Part shown: in pieces, positions 32,644-40,695 of the stretch
Position numbering within the stretch: the stretch's first letter is position 1
How the letters are laid out: each line of letters starts with the position of its first letter
Source of the DNA: Streptomyces sp. NBC_00249
GTDB lineage: Bacteria; Actinomycetota; Actinomycetes; Streptomycetales; Streptomycetaceae
Assembly (NCBI RefSeq): GCF_026342355.1
Contig: NZ_JAPEMV010000005.1
Location: 62,001-126,000, forward strand
Reading direction: 5' to 3'
Length of the DNA: 64,000 nucleotides
The notes under the pieces: model-generated
What the model was told of the DNA's origin: nothing
Database searches by the model: none
The model's input: only the letters and a program-made list of their open reading frames with translations
Program-made: the position numbers and the translations under genes

Positions 32644-34485
32644 ATGCGCTCCTCGCATCCCCGTTCCGCCGCCGTCGCGGCCCTCGTCGCCACCGCGCTG
32701 GCCACCGGCCTGCTCGCCGGTTCCGCCGACGCGGCCGAAGGCGCCGTGTCCGCCGATCCGATACGCATCCACGACATCCAGGGCACCACCCGGGTCTCCC
32801 CCTTCAACGGCAAGGCGGTCGCCGGCGTCGAGGGCATCGTCACCGGCGTGCGCACCTACGGCTCGCGCGGCTTCTGGATCCAGGACCCGGACGCCGACGA
32901 CGACGCCGCCACCAGTGAGGGCGTCTTCGTCTTCACCAGCTCCGTCCCGACCGTCACCGTCGGCGACGCGGTCAAGGTCTCCGGCACCGTGGGCGAGTAC
33001 GTCCCCGGCGGGGTCAACTCCGGGAACCAGTCGGTCACCCAGATCGCCAAGCCCACCGTGACCGTGGTCTCCTCGGGCAACGCGCTGCCCGCGGCCACCG
33101 CGATCAACGAGTACACGGTCCCCTCCGAGTACGCCCCGGCGGGCGACCCGGCCGCCGCCGGCAGCATCAACGGCCTGCGCCTGGAGCCCTCGCGCTACGC
33201 CCTGGACCACTACGAGTCCCTGGAGGGCATGACCGTCAAGATCGGCACCTCGCGCGTGGTCGGCGCCACCGACCCGTACTCGGAGCTGTGGGTCACGGTC
33301 AAGGGCTGGGAGAACACCGCCAAGCGCGGCGGCACGGTCTACGGCTCGTACGAGTCCCAGAACACCGGCCGCCTCCAGATCCAGCAGCTCGCCCCGCTCG
33401 CGCAGCAGCCCTTCCCGGTCGCCAACGTCGGCGACAAGCTGACCGGCACCACCGAAGGCCCCCTGGACTTCAACCAGTTCGGCGGCTACACCCTGGTGGC
33501 CCGCACCCTGGGCACGGTCAAGGCGGGCACCCTGGCCCCCGAGAAGACCAAGGCGCAGTCCCCCGGCGAGCTGGCCGTGGCCACGTACAACGTCGAGAAC
33601 CTCGACCCGACCGACCCGCAGACGAAGTTCGACAACCTCGCCAAGGCGGTCGTGGAGAACCTCGCCTCCCCCGACATCGTGGCCCTGGAGGAGATCCAGG
33701 ACGACAACGGCGCCAAGAACGACGGCACCGTCTCCGCCGAGCAGACGCTGACGAAGTTCACGGCCGCGATCGTGGCCGCGGGCGGCCCGGCGTACCAGTG
33801 GCGGACCATCAACCCCGAGGACAAGAAGGACGGCGGCGAGCCCGGCGGCAACATCCGCCAGGTGTTCCTCTTCAACCCGGCGCGGGTCTCCTTCACCGAG
33901 CGCGCCCCGGGCGACGCGACGACGGCGACCGGTGTCGTCCGGGAGAAGGGCCACGCCGCCCTGACCCACTCCCCCGGCCGCATCGACCCGGCGAACCCGG
34001 CGTGGGCCGACAGCCGCAAGCCGCTGGCCGGCGAGTTCTTCTTCCGCGGCCGTACGGTCTTCGTGATCGCCAACCACTTCGGTTCCAAGGGCGGCGACGA
34101 GGGCCTGACCTCGCACCACCAGCCGCCGGTGCGCTCCTCGGAGGCCAAGCGGCTGCTCCAGGCGCAGGCGGTGAACGGTTTCGTCAAGGACATCCTGGCG
34201 ACCGAGAAGAACGCGAACGTCCTGGTCCTCGGTGACATCAACGACTTCGAGTTCTCGGCGACGACGAACGCGCTGGCGGACGGCGGGGCCCTGTACCCGG
34301 CGATCAAGTCGCTGCCGAAGGCGGAACGTTACTCCTACGTCTACCAGGGCAACGCCCAGGTCCTGGACCAGATCCTGACCAGCCCGGCGATCAAGAACTT
34401 CACGTACGACAGCGTCCACATCAACGCGGAGTTCTCGGCCCAGAACAGCGACCACGACCCGCAGGTGCTGCGCTTCCGCCCGTAG
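32644..34485 (+). CDS. Secreted endonuclease/exonuclease/phosphatase-family nuclease (ExeM/NucH-like)
   Basis: A 613-aa exported protein with a Sec signal peptide (residues 1-30, ending A-D-A). An OB-fold-like N-terminal region (about 35-290) resembles that of extracellular nucleases. The C-terminal EEP catalytic domain (about 312-613) has A-T-Y-N-V-E-N, A-L-E-E-I-Q-D, A-N-H-F-G-S-K, L-G-D-I-N-D-F and N-S-D-H-D-P. These are the Mg-binding and catalytic residues. It probably degrades extracellular DNA or RNA. No C-terminal anchor is seen, so it is likely free. A degenerate PHO-like site lies upstream, and a strong terminator follows 14 bp after the stop. Confidence 0.9.
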   Translation: MRSSHPRSAAVAALVATALATGLLAGSADAAEGAVSADPIRIHDIQGTTRVSPFNGKAVAGVEGIVTGVRTYGSRGFWIQDPDADDDAATSEGVFVFTSSVPTVTVGDAVKVSGTVGEYVPGGVNSGNQSVTQIAKPTVTVVSSGNALPAATAINEYTVPSEYAPAGDPAAAGSINGLRLEPSRYALDHYESLEGMTVKIGTSRVVGATDPYSELWVTVKGWENTAKRGGTVYGSYESQNTGRLQIQQLAPLAQQPFPVANVGDKLTGTTEGPLDFNQFGGYTLVARTLGTVKAGTLAPEKTKAQSPGELAVATYNVENLDPTDPQTKFDNLAKAVVENLASPDIVALEEIQDDNGAKNDGTVSAEQTLTKFTAAIVAAGGPAYQWRTINPEDKKDGGEPGGNIRQVFLFNPARVSFTERAPGDATTATGVVREKGHAALTHSPGRIDPANPAWADSRKPLAGEFFFRGRTVFVIANHFGSKGGDEGLTSHHQPPVRSSEAKRLLQAQAVNGFVKDILATEKNANVLVLGDINDFEFSATTNALADGGALYPAIKSLPKAERYSYVYQGNAQVLDQILTSPAIKNFTYDSVHINAEFSAQNSDHDPQVLRFRP

Positions 34486-34499
34486 CCACCGGACCCCGA

Positions 34500-34531
34500 G
34501 GGGGCCCGGCCGCCGCCACGGCCGGGCCCCC
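34500..34531 (+). terminator. Strong terminator after the nuclease gene
   Basis: A perfect 13-bp GC stem (34500-34512 with 34519-34531) and a 6-nt loop are followed by TTGG. It sits only 16 bp before the acetyltransferase start, so that gene must have little or no leader beyond it. Confidence 0.88.
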
Positions 34532-34547
34532 TTGGCACAATCCGGGC

Positions 34548-34997
34548 ATGATCTTCCGCATCGCCACCCGCCGGGACCTGCCCGCCGTACTCGCCCTGCT
34601 GGCCGACGAGGACCGTGTCGTCGACCCGGCCTCGGTCGTGGCCGGCCCGGCCCAGGAGCGGGCCTTCGCCGACATCGAGGCGGATCCGCGCAACGAGATG
34701 CTGGTCCTCGCGGACGGGGAGGAGGTCCTCGGCTGCCTCCAGCTGACCTACATCCCGGGCCTGGGCCAGGACGGGCAGGAGCGGGCCCTGGTGGAGGCGG
34801 TACGGGTCCGCGCGGACCGCCGGGGCGGCGGCCTGGGCGCGGAGCTGATGCGCCTCGCGGTGGACCGGGCCCGCGCCCGGGGCTGCGGCCTGGTCCAGCT
34901 GACCAGCAACAAGCGCCGGGGGGCCGCCCACCGGTTCTACGAACGCCTCGGCTTCGAACGGAGCCACGAGGGTTTCAAGCTGCGCCTGGAGCAGTGA
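34548..34997 (+). CDS. GNAT N-acetyltransferase
   Basis: A 149-aa GNAT protein. Motif A is V-R-A-D-R-R-G-G-G-L-G near residues 86-96, and the C-terminal F-Y-E-R-L-G-F-E-R is the classic motif B. The N-terminal I-F-R-I-A-T-R-R-D-L is standard. Its acceptor is unknown. The start codon lies 16 bp after the nuclease terminator, so translation may begin near the transcript start. Confidence 0.9.
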   Translation: MIFRIATRRDLPAVLALLADEDRVVDPASVVAGPAQERAFADIEADPRNEMLVLADGEEVLGCLQLTYIPGLGQDGQERALVEAVRVRADRRGGGLGAELMRLAVDRARARGCGLVQLTSNKRRGAAHRFYERLGFERSHEGFKLRLEQ

Positions 34998-35134
34998 CGG
35001 GCGGCCCCGCGCCCGGCGAATTCAGGCCTTTCGGCCCTGGCGTGACGCTCGACACATCCGTACCGAAATCGGCCGGTTGTGGTGGAGAGTGTCTCCACGC
35101 CCGATCCACCACCCTGCTCTCCCGGGAGGACCGC

Positions 35135-35389
35135 GTGTTCCCCTCCATCTCCCTCGCCCAGGAAATCGGCCTCGTCGTCCTGTTCGCGGCCGCCCTCGTC
35201 TGGGTCCTCGGCCTGGGCCACATGCTGTGGGACAGCCGCTTCCACCACCCCGAGCCAGGCGCCTACGAGGGTCTGCCGGTCATCCCGGCCCAGCGCGGCC
35301 GCGCCGCGCACCCGATGGAGTCGGTGGAACTGACGGAGGCGGAGCAGCAGGCCTTCGCCGGCCTGATCCGCACCTTCCCCCAGCACTGA
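35135..35389 (+). CDS. Small single-pass membrane protein, unknown function
   Basis: An 84-aa protein read from GTG 35135, with GGGAGGA at 35124-35130. One transmembrane helix spans about residues 9-29. A short cytosolic region follows, rich in Pro, Glu and Arg with P-V-I-P-A-Q-R-G-R and an amphipathic end (L-T-E-A-E-Q-Q-A-F). The frame is open further upstream, but without a ribosome site and with poor composition. No family is recognised. Confidence 0.6.
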   Translation: MFPSISLAQEIGLVVLFAAALVWVLGLGHMLWDSRFHHPEPGAYEGLPVIPAQRGRAAHPMESVELTEAEQQAFAGLIRTFPQH

Positions 35390-35420
35390 CGTCCGGGAGC
35401 CCCGGGCCCTCTCCCTCACC

Positions 35421-35504
35421 GTGGACGACGGCTGGAGCGAGGAGCAACGTGTCCTGCTCGCCAGGCTCCGCGCCGTCTGGGCGCACCTGATCCCCCTGGA
35501 CTGA
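35421..35504 (+). CDS. Possible 27-aa peptide
   Basis: A short frame from GTG 35421 encodes a 27-residue peptide beginning V-D-D-G-W-S-E-E-Q and ending W-A-H-L-I-P-L-D. It has coherent amphipathic character and Streptomyces-like codon bias. No clear ribosome site is present. It could equally be the remnant C-terminus of a longer gene. Confidence 0.25.
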   Translation: MDDGWSEEQRVLLARLRAVWAHLIPLD

Positions 35505-35516
35505 GCGGCCTCGCAC

Positions 35517-35584
35517 CGGCCCACCGCGGCCCCGCGACGGCGAACGCCCTCCCGGGGCCGCGGTGGGCCGTGGGAGGGCGTTCG
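35517..35584. terminator. Interleaved double inverted repeat between convergent genes
   Basis: Two perfect stems are interleaved. A 17-bp stem pairs 35517-35533 with 35554-35570, and a 13-bp stem pairs 35541-35553 with 35572-35584. They cannot both form as simple hairpins. The first alone gives a bidirectional terminator for the plus-strand genes and dapD, whose stop is 39 bp away. Confidence 0.8.
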
Positions 35585-35622
35585 GCAGTGACGGGCGGAC
35601 CGGGCGCCGGTCCGGCCGGGCG

Positions 35623-36603
35623 TCAGTTGTGGCTGTGCAGGACCTCGTTCAGGCCGCCCCAGGCCGCCTTGTACGGGCGGGCCTCGACGGCGCCGGTGAC
35701 CGAGTTGCGGCGGAAGAGGATGTTGTTGGCGCCGGAGAGCTCCAGGGCCTTGACGATCTGGCCGTCCGGCAGGGTGACGCGGGTGCCCGCGGTGACGTAG
35801 AGGCCGGCCTCGACGACGCACTCGTCGCCCAGGGCGATGCCCACGCCCGCCTCGGCGCCGATGAGGGTGCGCGCGCCGATCGAGATGATCTGCTTGCCGC
35901 CGCCCGAGAGGGTGCCCATGGTGGACGCGCCGCCGCCGATGTCGGAGCCGTCGCCGACCACGACGCCCGCGGAGATGCGGCCCTCGACCATGGAGGTGCC
36001 GAGGGTGCCGGCGTTGAAGTTGACGAAGCCCTCGTGCATGACGGTGGTGCCCTCGGCGAGGTGCGCGCCGAGGCGGACGCGGTCCGCGTCGGCGATGCGC
36101 ACGCCCTTGGGGGCGACGTAGTCGGTCATGCGCGGGAACTTGTCGATCGAGGTGACCTGGAGGTGCAGGCCCTCGGCGCGGGCGTTCAGGCGGACGGTCT
36201 CGACCTGGTCGACGGCGACCGGGCCGAGCGAGGTCCAGGCGACGTTGGTCAGCAGGCCGAAGACGCCGTCCAGGTTCTGGCCGTGCGGCTTGACCAGGCG
36301 GTGGCTCAGCAGGTGCAGGCGCAGGTACGCGTCGTGCGCGTCCAGCGGCTTGTCCTCCAGGGAGGAGATGACGGTGCGGACGGCTACGACCTCGACGCCG
36401 CGGACCGCGTCCGAGCGGAGGGCCTTGGCCGCGGCCGCGCCGAGGAACTCCACGGCCTGCTCGGCGGTGAGGCGCTCGGTGCCGGCCGGGCCGGGCCCGT
36501 CGACCAGCTCGGGGGCGGGGAACCAGGTGTCGAGGACGGTGCCGTCGGCGGTGATGGTGGCAAGTCCGGCGGCGACGGCGCCGGTGGTACGCGTAGCAGT
36601 CAT
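35623..36603 (-). CDS. dapD: 2,3,4,5-tetrahydropyridine-2,6-dicarboxylate N-succinyltransferase
   Basis: A 326-aa enzyme of the succinylase branch of lysine/meso-diaminopimelate synthesis, using succinyl-CoA. The C-terminal half is a left-handed beta-helix of hexapeptide repeats (for example V-R-I-A-D-A-D-R-V-R-L-G and I-S-A-G-V-V-V-G-D-G-S-D-I-G-G-G). The N-terminal half is the extended actinobacterial form of DapD. It follows the MFS gene on the same strand by 9 bp, but a core biosynthetic gene probably also has its own promoter inside that gene. The ATG is at 36603. Confidence 0.95.
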   Translation of the reverse strand: MTATRTTGAVAAGLATITADGTVLDTWFPAPELVDGPGPAGTERLTAEQAVEFLGAAAAKALRSDAVRGVEVVAVRTVISSLEDKPLDAHDAYLRLHLLSHRLVKPHGQNLDGVFGLLTNVAWTSLGPVAVDQVETVRLNARAEGLHLQVTSIDKFPRMTDYVAPKGVRIADADRVRLGAHLAEGTTVMHEGFVNFNAGTLGTSMVEGRISAGVVVGDGSDIGGGASTMGTLSGGGKQIISIGARTLIGAEAGVGIALGDECVVEAGLYVTAGTRVTLPDGQIVKALELSGANNILFRRNSVTGAVEARPYKAAWGGLNEVLHSHN

Positions 36604-36612
36604 ATCCGAAAC

Positions 36613-37845
36613 CTAACCGGCGACGGCCTTCGGTTGCGAACCGGTCTCATGTGACGGTCGCGCGGGTCGCCGCACCCCCCGCGCACCCGTGGCCAGCACG
36701 ATCCCCCCGGCGGCCGCGCCGAGCGCCGCGCACAGCGGCCACAGCAGCTCCGGCGCGCTGTCGTACAAGGCTCCGCCGAGGGGCGCGGCGAGGACGAAGC
36801 CACTGATGGAGACACCCGCGTACAGGCTCTGGAACCGGCCGACGGCGTGCTCGGGAGATTCGTCCGCTACGTACGCCATGGCGGTGGTCTTGTAGAGGAT
36901 CTCACCGAGGGTGAGCAGCAGCATCATCGCGACGGCCGTTGCGGTACCGACCCCGAGCATCAGCATCGCGTAGCCGCCGCCCACCAGCACCAGCCCGCTG
37001 CCGATGACGTGCAGCGGGGAGCGCCGCCGCAGGGCGAGGGCGGCGGGGATCTCCAGGAGCAGGATGACGCCGCAGTTGACCGCGATGAGCCAGCCGTACG
37101 CGCGGGTGTCCAGACCGTGGTCGGCGAGGTAGACGGGGAAGGTCGTGAGGTGCTGCCGGTAGACGACGTCGATGACGACGATCGCACCGAGCAGGACCAG
37201 TACGGCCGGCCGTGCGCGCAGCTCCCGCCACAGCCCTCCGCGGCCCAGACCCCCGTCCGGGGCCGCGGAGGGGGCGGTGGGGGCCCTGGCCGGGACGACC
37301 CGGGCGGTCCAGAGGGCGAAGAAGAGGGTGCCGAGGCCGTCCGCGACGAAGAGCCAGTCGTACGAGAGCCCGGTCGCGATGAGGGCCCCGAGCGGTCCGC
37401 CCACCGCGAAGCCGCCGTTGGACAGGCAGCGGGTGACGGCGAAGGCCTGGCGGCGGGAACCTTCCGGCACGGTGACCGCGACCAGCGCGGAGTTGGCGGC
37501 GCGGATCACCCCGGAGGCGTACTGGGCGAGGGGCAGGAGGAGGGCCAGCAGGGCGGTGGGGACCGCCGGCAGGCAGACGAGGGCGGCTCCGCCGAGGGCC
37601 GAGGCGGTGAGCAGCACCCGACGGTGACCGAAACGGTCTCCGTACCAGCCGCCGGTGAAGTTGCCGGCGACCAGGCCGATGCCGCCGATGCCGACGATCA
37701 GGCCCGCCTGGGTGGTGCCGAGGCCGCGCGGGCCGGTCAGGTAGAGGAAGACGAAGACGACGGTGAAGCTGGCGACGGTGTTGACGAAGATCCCCGCAGC
37801 CAGCAGCCACACGACCCTCGGTACGTCCTTGATCCCCTGCAGCAC
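36613..37845 (-). CDS. Major facilitator superfamily transporter
   Basis: A 410-aa MFS protein with twelve hydrophobic segments. The motif A-like loop G-G-W-Y-G-D-R-F-G-H-R-R lies near residues 65-76, between helices 2 and 3. The C-terminal tail is Arg/Pro-rich. It resembles drug/H+ antiporters, but the substrate is unknown. The start codon is 90 bp from that of the divergent HxlR-peroxiredoxin regulator, with two palindromes in between, so it is the likely regulated target. It ends 9 bp before dapD. Confidence 0.88.
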   Translation of the reverse strand: MLQGIKDVPRVVWLLAAGIFVNTVASFTVVFVFLYLTGPRGLGTTQAGLIVGIGGIGLVAGNFTGGWYGDRFGHRRVLLTASALGGAALVCLPAVPTALLALLLPLAQYASGVIRAANSALVAVTVPEGSRRQAFAVTRCLSNGGFAVGGPLGALIATGLSYDWLFVADGLGTLFFALWTARVVPARAPTAPSAAPDGGLGRGGLWRELRARPAVLVLLGAIVVIDVVYRQHLTTFPVYLADHGLDTRAYGWLIAVNCGVILLLEIPAALALRRRSPLHVIGSGLVLVGGGYAMLMLGVGTATAVAMMLLLTLGEILYKTTAMAYVADESPEHAVGRFQSLYAGVSISGFVLAAPLGGALYDSAPELLWPLCAALGAAAGGIVLATGARGVRRPARPSHETGSQPKAVAG

Positions 37846-37873
37846 ACCCGTGTCCCCCTCGCGATCCGAGTAA

Positions 37874-37907
37874 GTTCCTTTTGGGAACGGACTATGTCAG
37901 CATGACA
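37874..37907. promoter_or_regulatory. Two palindromes between MFS and HxlR-peroxiredoxin genes
   Basis: GTTCC-ttttg-GGAAC (37874-37888) and TGTCA-gca-TGACA (37895-37907) are both perfect. They lie 21 bp apart centre to centre (37881 and 37901) in the 90-bp divergent region. They are the best candidates for HxlR binding sites and would control both genes. Confidence 0.6.
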
Positions 37908-37935
37908 GCCTGGGGTCAACGGACGAAGGAGTGCC

Positions 37936-38811
37936 ATGGCCCAGCGCACACATCTCGGCGACGCGGACTGCTCCATCGCCCAGGCCCTGGAAGTCGTGGG
38001 CGACTGGTGGACGCTGCTGATCGTGCGCGACACCGCGCGCGGTCTGCACCGCTTCGACGAGCTCCAGCGCGAGCTGGGCGTGTCCCGCAAGGTGCTCGCC
38101 GAGCGGCTCAAGCTGCTGGTCGAGGCCGGGGTGCTGACGCGCGAGCCGTACCAGGAGCGCCCGGTGCGGCACGAATACCGGCTGACCCCGCGCGGGCGGG
38201 GGCTGCTGCCGGTCCTGGTGGCCCTCCAGGACTGGGGTGACACCTGGGTCCTGGGAGAGGGAGAGATGACGGCGACGACGCAGGAGTCCTCGAAGGAGGC
38301 GGTACGGGTCCACGCGCTGCGCGGCACCCGGCTGCCGGAGCTGCTGCTGCCGGACCGGTTCGGCGAGCTGCGCGACCCGGTGGCGGACACCCCGTTCACC
38401 GTCCTGTACTGCTTCCCGGGCGCCTACGCCCGGGCGGAGTCCTACCCGCCCGGCTGGGCCGGGATCCCGGGCGCGAAGGGCTGTACGTTCGAGTCGTGCA
38501 CCTACCGCGACCAGCTCGCGGAGTTCACCGCGGCCGGCGCCACCGTGCACGGGGTCTCGACCCAGCGCCCGGACGAGCAGCGGGAGTTCGCCGAGCAGGA
38601 GCAGCTGCGCTTCCCGCTCCTGTCGGACGCGGGCCTGGACCTGGTGACGGCGCTGCGGCTGCCGACGTTCCGCGCGGCGGGGACGAGCCGGCTCAAGCGG
38701 CTGACGCTGGTCCTGGACCGGGACCGGACGGTGCGCGAGGTGATCTACCCGATCCTGGACATCGAGGCGAGCGTGACCGAGGCCCTCGCGGCGGTGCGCA
38801 CGGCGCCCTGA
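37936..38811 (+). CDS. HxlR-family regulator fused to a PrxQ-like peroxiredoxin
   Basis: A 291-aa two-domain protein in one uninterrupted frame. Residues 8-112 are an HxlR/MarR-like winged helix with Cys12 at the family's conserved N-terminal position, V-V-G-D-W-W-T-L-L-I and R-H-E-Y-R-L-T-P-R-G. Residues 125-290 are a redoxin/AhpC-TSA domain with Cys159 and the PrxQ-type pair Cys183-x4-Cys188 in G-A-K-G-C-T-F-E-S-C. HxlR proteins often sense oxidants or electrophiles through cysteines. Here the sensor may be a full peroxiredoxin. GAAGGA precedes the ATG by five bases. The divergent MFS gene is the likely target. Confidence 0.9.
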   Translation: MAQRTHLGDADCSIAQALEVVGDWWTLLIVRDTARGLHRFDELQRELGVSRKVLAERLKLLVEAGVLTREPYQERPVRHEYRLTPRGRGLLPVLVALQDWGDTWVLGEGEMTATTQESSKEAVRVHALRGTRLPELLLPDRFGELRDPVADTPFTVLYCFPGAYARAESYPPGWAGIPGAKGCTFESCTYRDQLAEFTAAGATVHGVSTQRPDEQREFAEQEQLRFPLLSDAGLDLVTALRLPTFRAAGTSRLKRLTLVLDRDRTVREVIYPILDIEASVTEALAAVRTAP

Positions 38812-38860
38812 CCGGGTCCGGCGCCGGACCAGGGGCGCCCCGGGTCCGGCGCACCGGCTT

Positions 38861-39400
38861 TCACCGGGCCGGCCCCAGCACCCGGGACAGGACCTCGCGG
38901 GCGTACGCCTCCTCGTACGGGGTGTCCGTCAGCAGCACCTGGAGGCTGATGCCGTCCATCACCGCCACCAGCGCCCGCGCCGTCTGCGGATCCGTGTACC
39001 CGGCGAGCGCCCGCGACACCGTCTCGCACCACTGGGCCGCGACGGGGCGCAGGGCGGGCCTGCGCAGGGCGGCCAGGTAGAGCTCGTACTCCAGCTCCGC
39101 GCGCCCGCGGTCCGCCCCGAGGAACTCCCCCAGCAGCTTCGCCAGGGCGTCGGCGAGGTCCACGCCCTCGGGCAGCACGAACGCCCGGGCGAAGGCCTCG
39201 TCGGCCTGGCGCAGGGCCGCCACCAGCAGGTCGTCCAGGGTCGCGAAGTGGTAGGTGGTCGAGCCCAGCGGTACGTCCGCCTCCGCCGCCACGCTGCGGT
39301 GACTCAGCCCCGCGATGCCCTTGGCGCCCACGACCCGGATCGCGGCGTCGACGATCCGCTGCCGCCGCTCGGGGTCGTACCGGCGCGTTCCGGGGGCCAT
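38861..39400 (-). CDS. TetR-family regulator of the SMR pump
   Basis: A 179-aa TetR-type repressor. The N-terminal helix-turn-helix covers residues 15-55, with S-H-R-S-V-A-A-E-A-D-V-P-L-G-S near 33-47 and T-T-Y-H-F after it. The variable helical C-terminal domain should bind a ligand. The ATG overlaps the stop of the SMR gene (ATGA), so pump and regulator are co-transcribed and coupled. Two near-identical palindromic repeats at the SMR start are the probable operators. Confidence 0.9.
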   Translation of the reverse strand: MAPGTRRYDPERRQRIVDAAIRVVGAKGIAGLSHRSVAAEADVPLGSTTYHFATLDDLLVAALRQADEAFARAFVLPEGVDLADALAKLLGEFLGADRGRAELEYELYLAALRRPALRPVAAQWCETVSRALAGYTDPQTARALVAVMDGISLQVLLTDTPYEEAYAREVLSRVLGPAR

Positions 39401-39723
39401 CAGTGGGCCGCCCCGCCGAGGTTGAGCAGGACCACGCCGGCGATGACCAGCACGATCCCGGCGATCTTCGCGGCGGTGGCCGCCTCGCCCATGAACACCA
39501 TGCCGATCGCGGCGATGGCGGCGGTGCCGACCCCGGCCCATATCGCGTAGGCCGTGCCCACCGACATGGACTTCAGGGTCTGGGAGAGGAGGGTGAAGGC
39601 GATCACGTAGCCCACCAGCGTGCCCAGGGAGGGCCAGAGCCGGGTGAAGCCCTCGCTGTACTTCATGGCGGTGGTTCCGGCGACCTCGGCGGCGATGGCC
39701 GCGGCAAGCAGTACGTAGGGCAT
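39400..39723 (-). CDS. Small multidrug resistance (SMR) family transporter
   Basis: A 107-aa four-helix membrane protein of the EmrE/QacC family, which exports cationic compounds in exchange for protons or, in the Gdx branch, guanidinium. The essential membrane Glu is Glu13 in A-I-A-A-E-V-A-G-T. The motif G-T-A-Y-A-I-W-A-G-V-G near 57-67 is strongly conserved. ATG at 39723 is taken because the longer frame adds residues encoded by the operator DNA. It overlaps the TetR gene by 4 bp. Confidence 0.93.
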   Translation of the reverse strand: MPYVLLAAAIAAEVAGTTAMKYSEGFTRLWPSLGTLVGYVIAFTLLSQTLKSMSVGTAYAIWAGVGTAAIAAIGMVFMGEAATAAKIAGIVLVIAGVVLLNLGGAAH

Positions 39724-39772
39724 GCGTACGACTGTACACATCGTCGGCAGTCGATGCGTACAGCTGTACACA
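39722..39772. promoter_or_regulatory. Twin TetR-type operators at the SMR gene start
   Basis: Two 19-bp direct repeats, ATGCGTAC-ga-CTGTACACA at 39722-39740 and ATGCGTAC-ag-CTGTACACA at 39754-39772, differ at two bases. They sit 32 bp apart. Each carries a GTAC-n4-GTAC palindrome, perfect over 12 bp in the second copy. The first overlaps the SMR start codon. Confidence 0.78.
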
Positions 39773-39840
39773 CGCAGACCCCGGGACACTGGCGGAGTTC
39801 GGGACTACGGTGTCCCCCTCAGGCGACAGGGGGCCCGCGC

Positions 39841-40695
39841 ATGGCGCAGCAATGGACCCACCGGGGCGGCGGCTGGCTGCCCCCTCAGCGGCCCCGGCCG
39901 GGCGTGGTGCCCCTGCGCCCGCTGGCACCTTCCGAGATCGCGGGCGGCGCCTTCACCGCCCTGCGCCGCTACGGCGGCCGGATGTACGCGGCCCTGCTGC
40001 TCGGGCAGCTCGCGGCGGGGCTGGTGGTGGCGGCGGCCGGGGCGGCCACCCTGGCCTCCCTGAGCCCGACGCCCGGCAGCCGGGCCTTCGTGTGGACGCT
40101 GCTCCCCGCGGCGGCCCTGTTCCTGCTGTTCACCTGCGCGCTGGCCACCGCCCTGACGGCGGCCCTGCTGCGCCCGGCGGTGCTCGGCCGCCCCGTGACC
40201 GCGTCCGGGCTGCTGCGCTCGGCGCTGCCGGCGCTCCCCCGGGTGCTGGGCGCGCAGCTGCTGGCGCTCGCGGCCTCGGCGGGCCCGGTCGCGGCCGTCG
40301 CCCTGGCCGGGCTGCCGGCGCTCGTGCTGCTCCCGCTGGCCCCGGTCGCCCTGTGGCTCGGGGTGCTGTTCGTGCTGGCGCCCGTCGCGGCCGGGTACGA
40401 GGGGCTGGGGCCGGTGGCCGCGCTGCGGCGTTCGGCCTCGCTGGTGCGGGGGTCCTGGTGGCGGAGCCTGTGGGTGGTGGCGCCGGCGGTGGTGCTGGCG
40501 GCGGCCGCCGCCGTCGCGCTCCCGCTGCGGCTCGGGGCCGTGGGGGCGCTGCTCGCACTGTTCCTGCTCCCGGCGTTCCCGCAGCTGCCCGCCGGCCTGC
40601 TCTACGTGGACCGGCTGATCCGCCGCGAGCACCTCGGGGAGGCCCTCGCGGCGGATCCGGACCGCAGCGGTCCCGAGCCGGTCAGCCCAGGGTGA
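39841..40695 (+). CDS. Polytopic membrane protein of unknown function
   Basis: A 284-aa protein with a Pro/Arg-rich cytosolic N-terminus (residues 1-30). About six hydrophobic helices follow, with an Arg/Trp motif R-R-S-A-S-L-V-R-G-S-W-W-R near 198-210. Layout and motif resemble DUF7847/glycerophosphoryl-diester phosphodiesterase-type membrane proteins of Actinobacteria, but I am not sure of the family. It is convergent with the secreted propeller-like protein gene, and the two overlap by 14 bp at their 3' ends. Confidence 0.75.
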   Translation: MAQQWTHRGGGWLPPQRPRPGVVPLRPLAPSEIAGGAFTALRRYGGRMYAALLLGQLAAGLVVAAAGAATLASLSPTPGSRAFVWTLLPAAALFLLFTCALATALTAALLRPAVLGRPVTASGLLRSALPALPRVLGAQLLALAASAGPVAAVALAGLPALVLLPLAPVALWLGVLFVLAPVAAGYEGLGPVAALRRSASLVRGSWWRSLWVVAPAVVLAAAAAVALPLRLGAVGALLALFLLPAFPQLPAGLLYVDRLIRREHLGEALAADPDRSGPEPVSPG

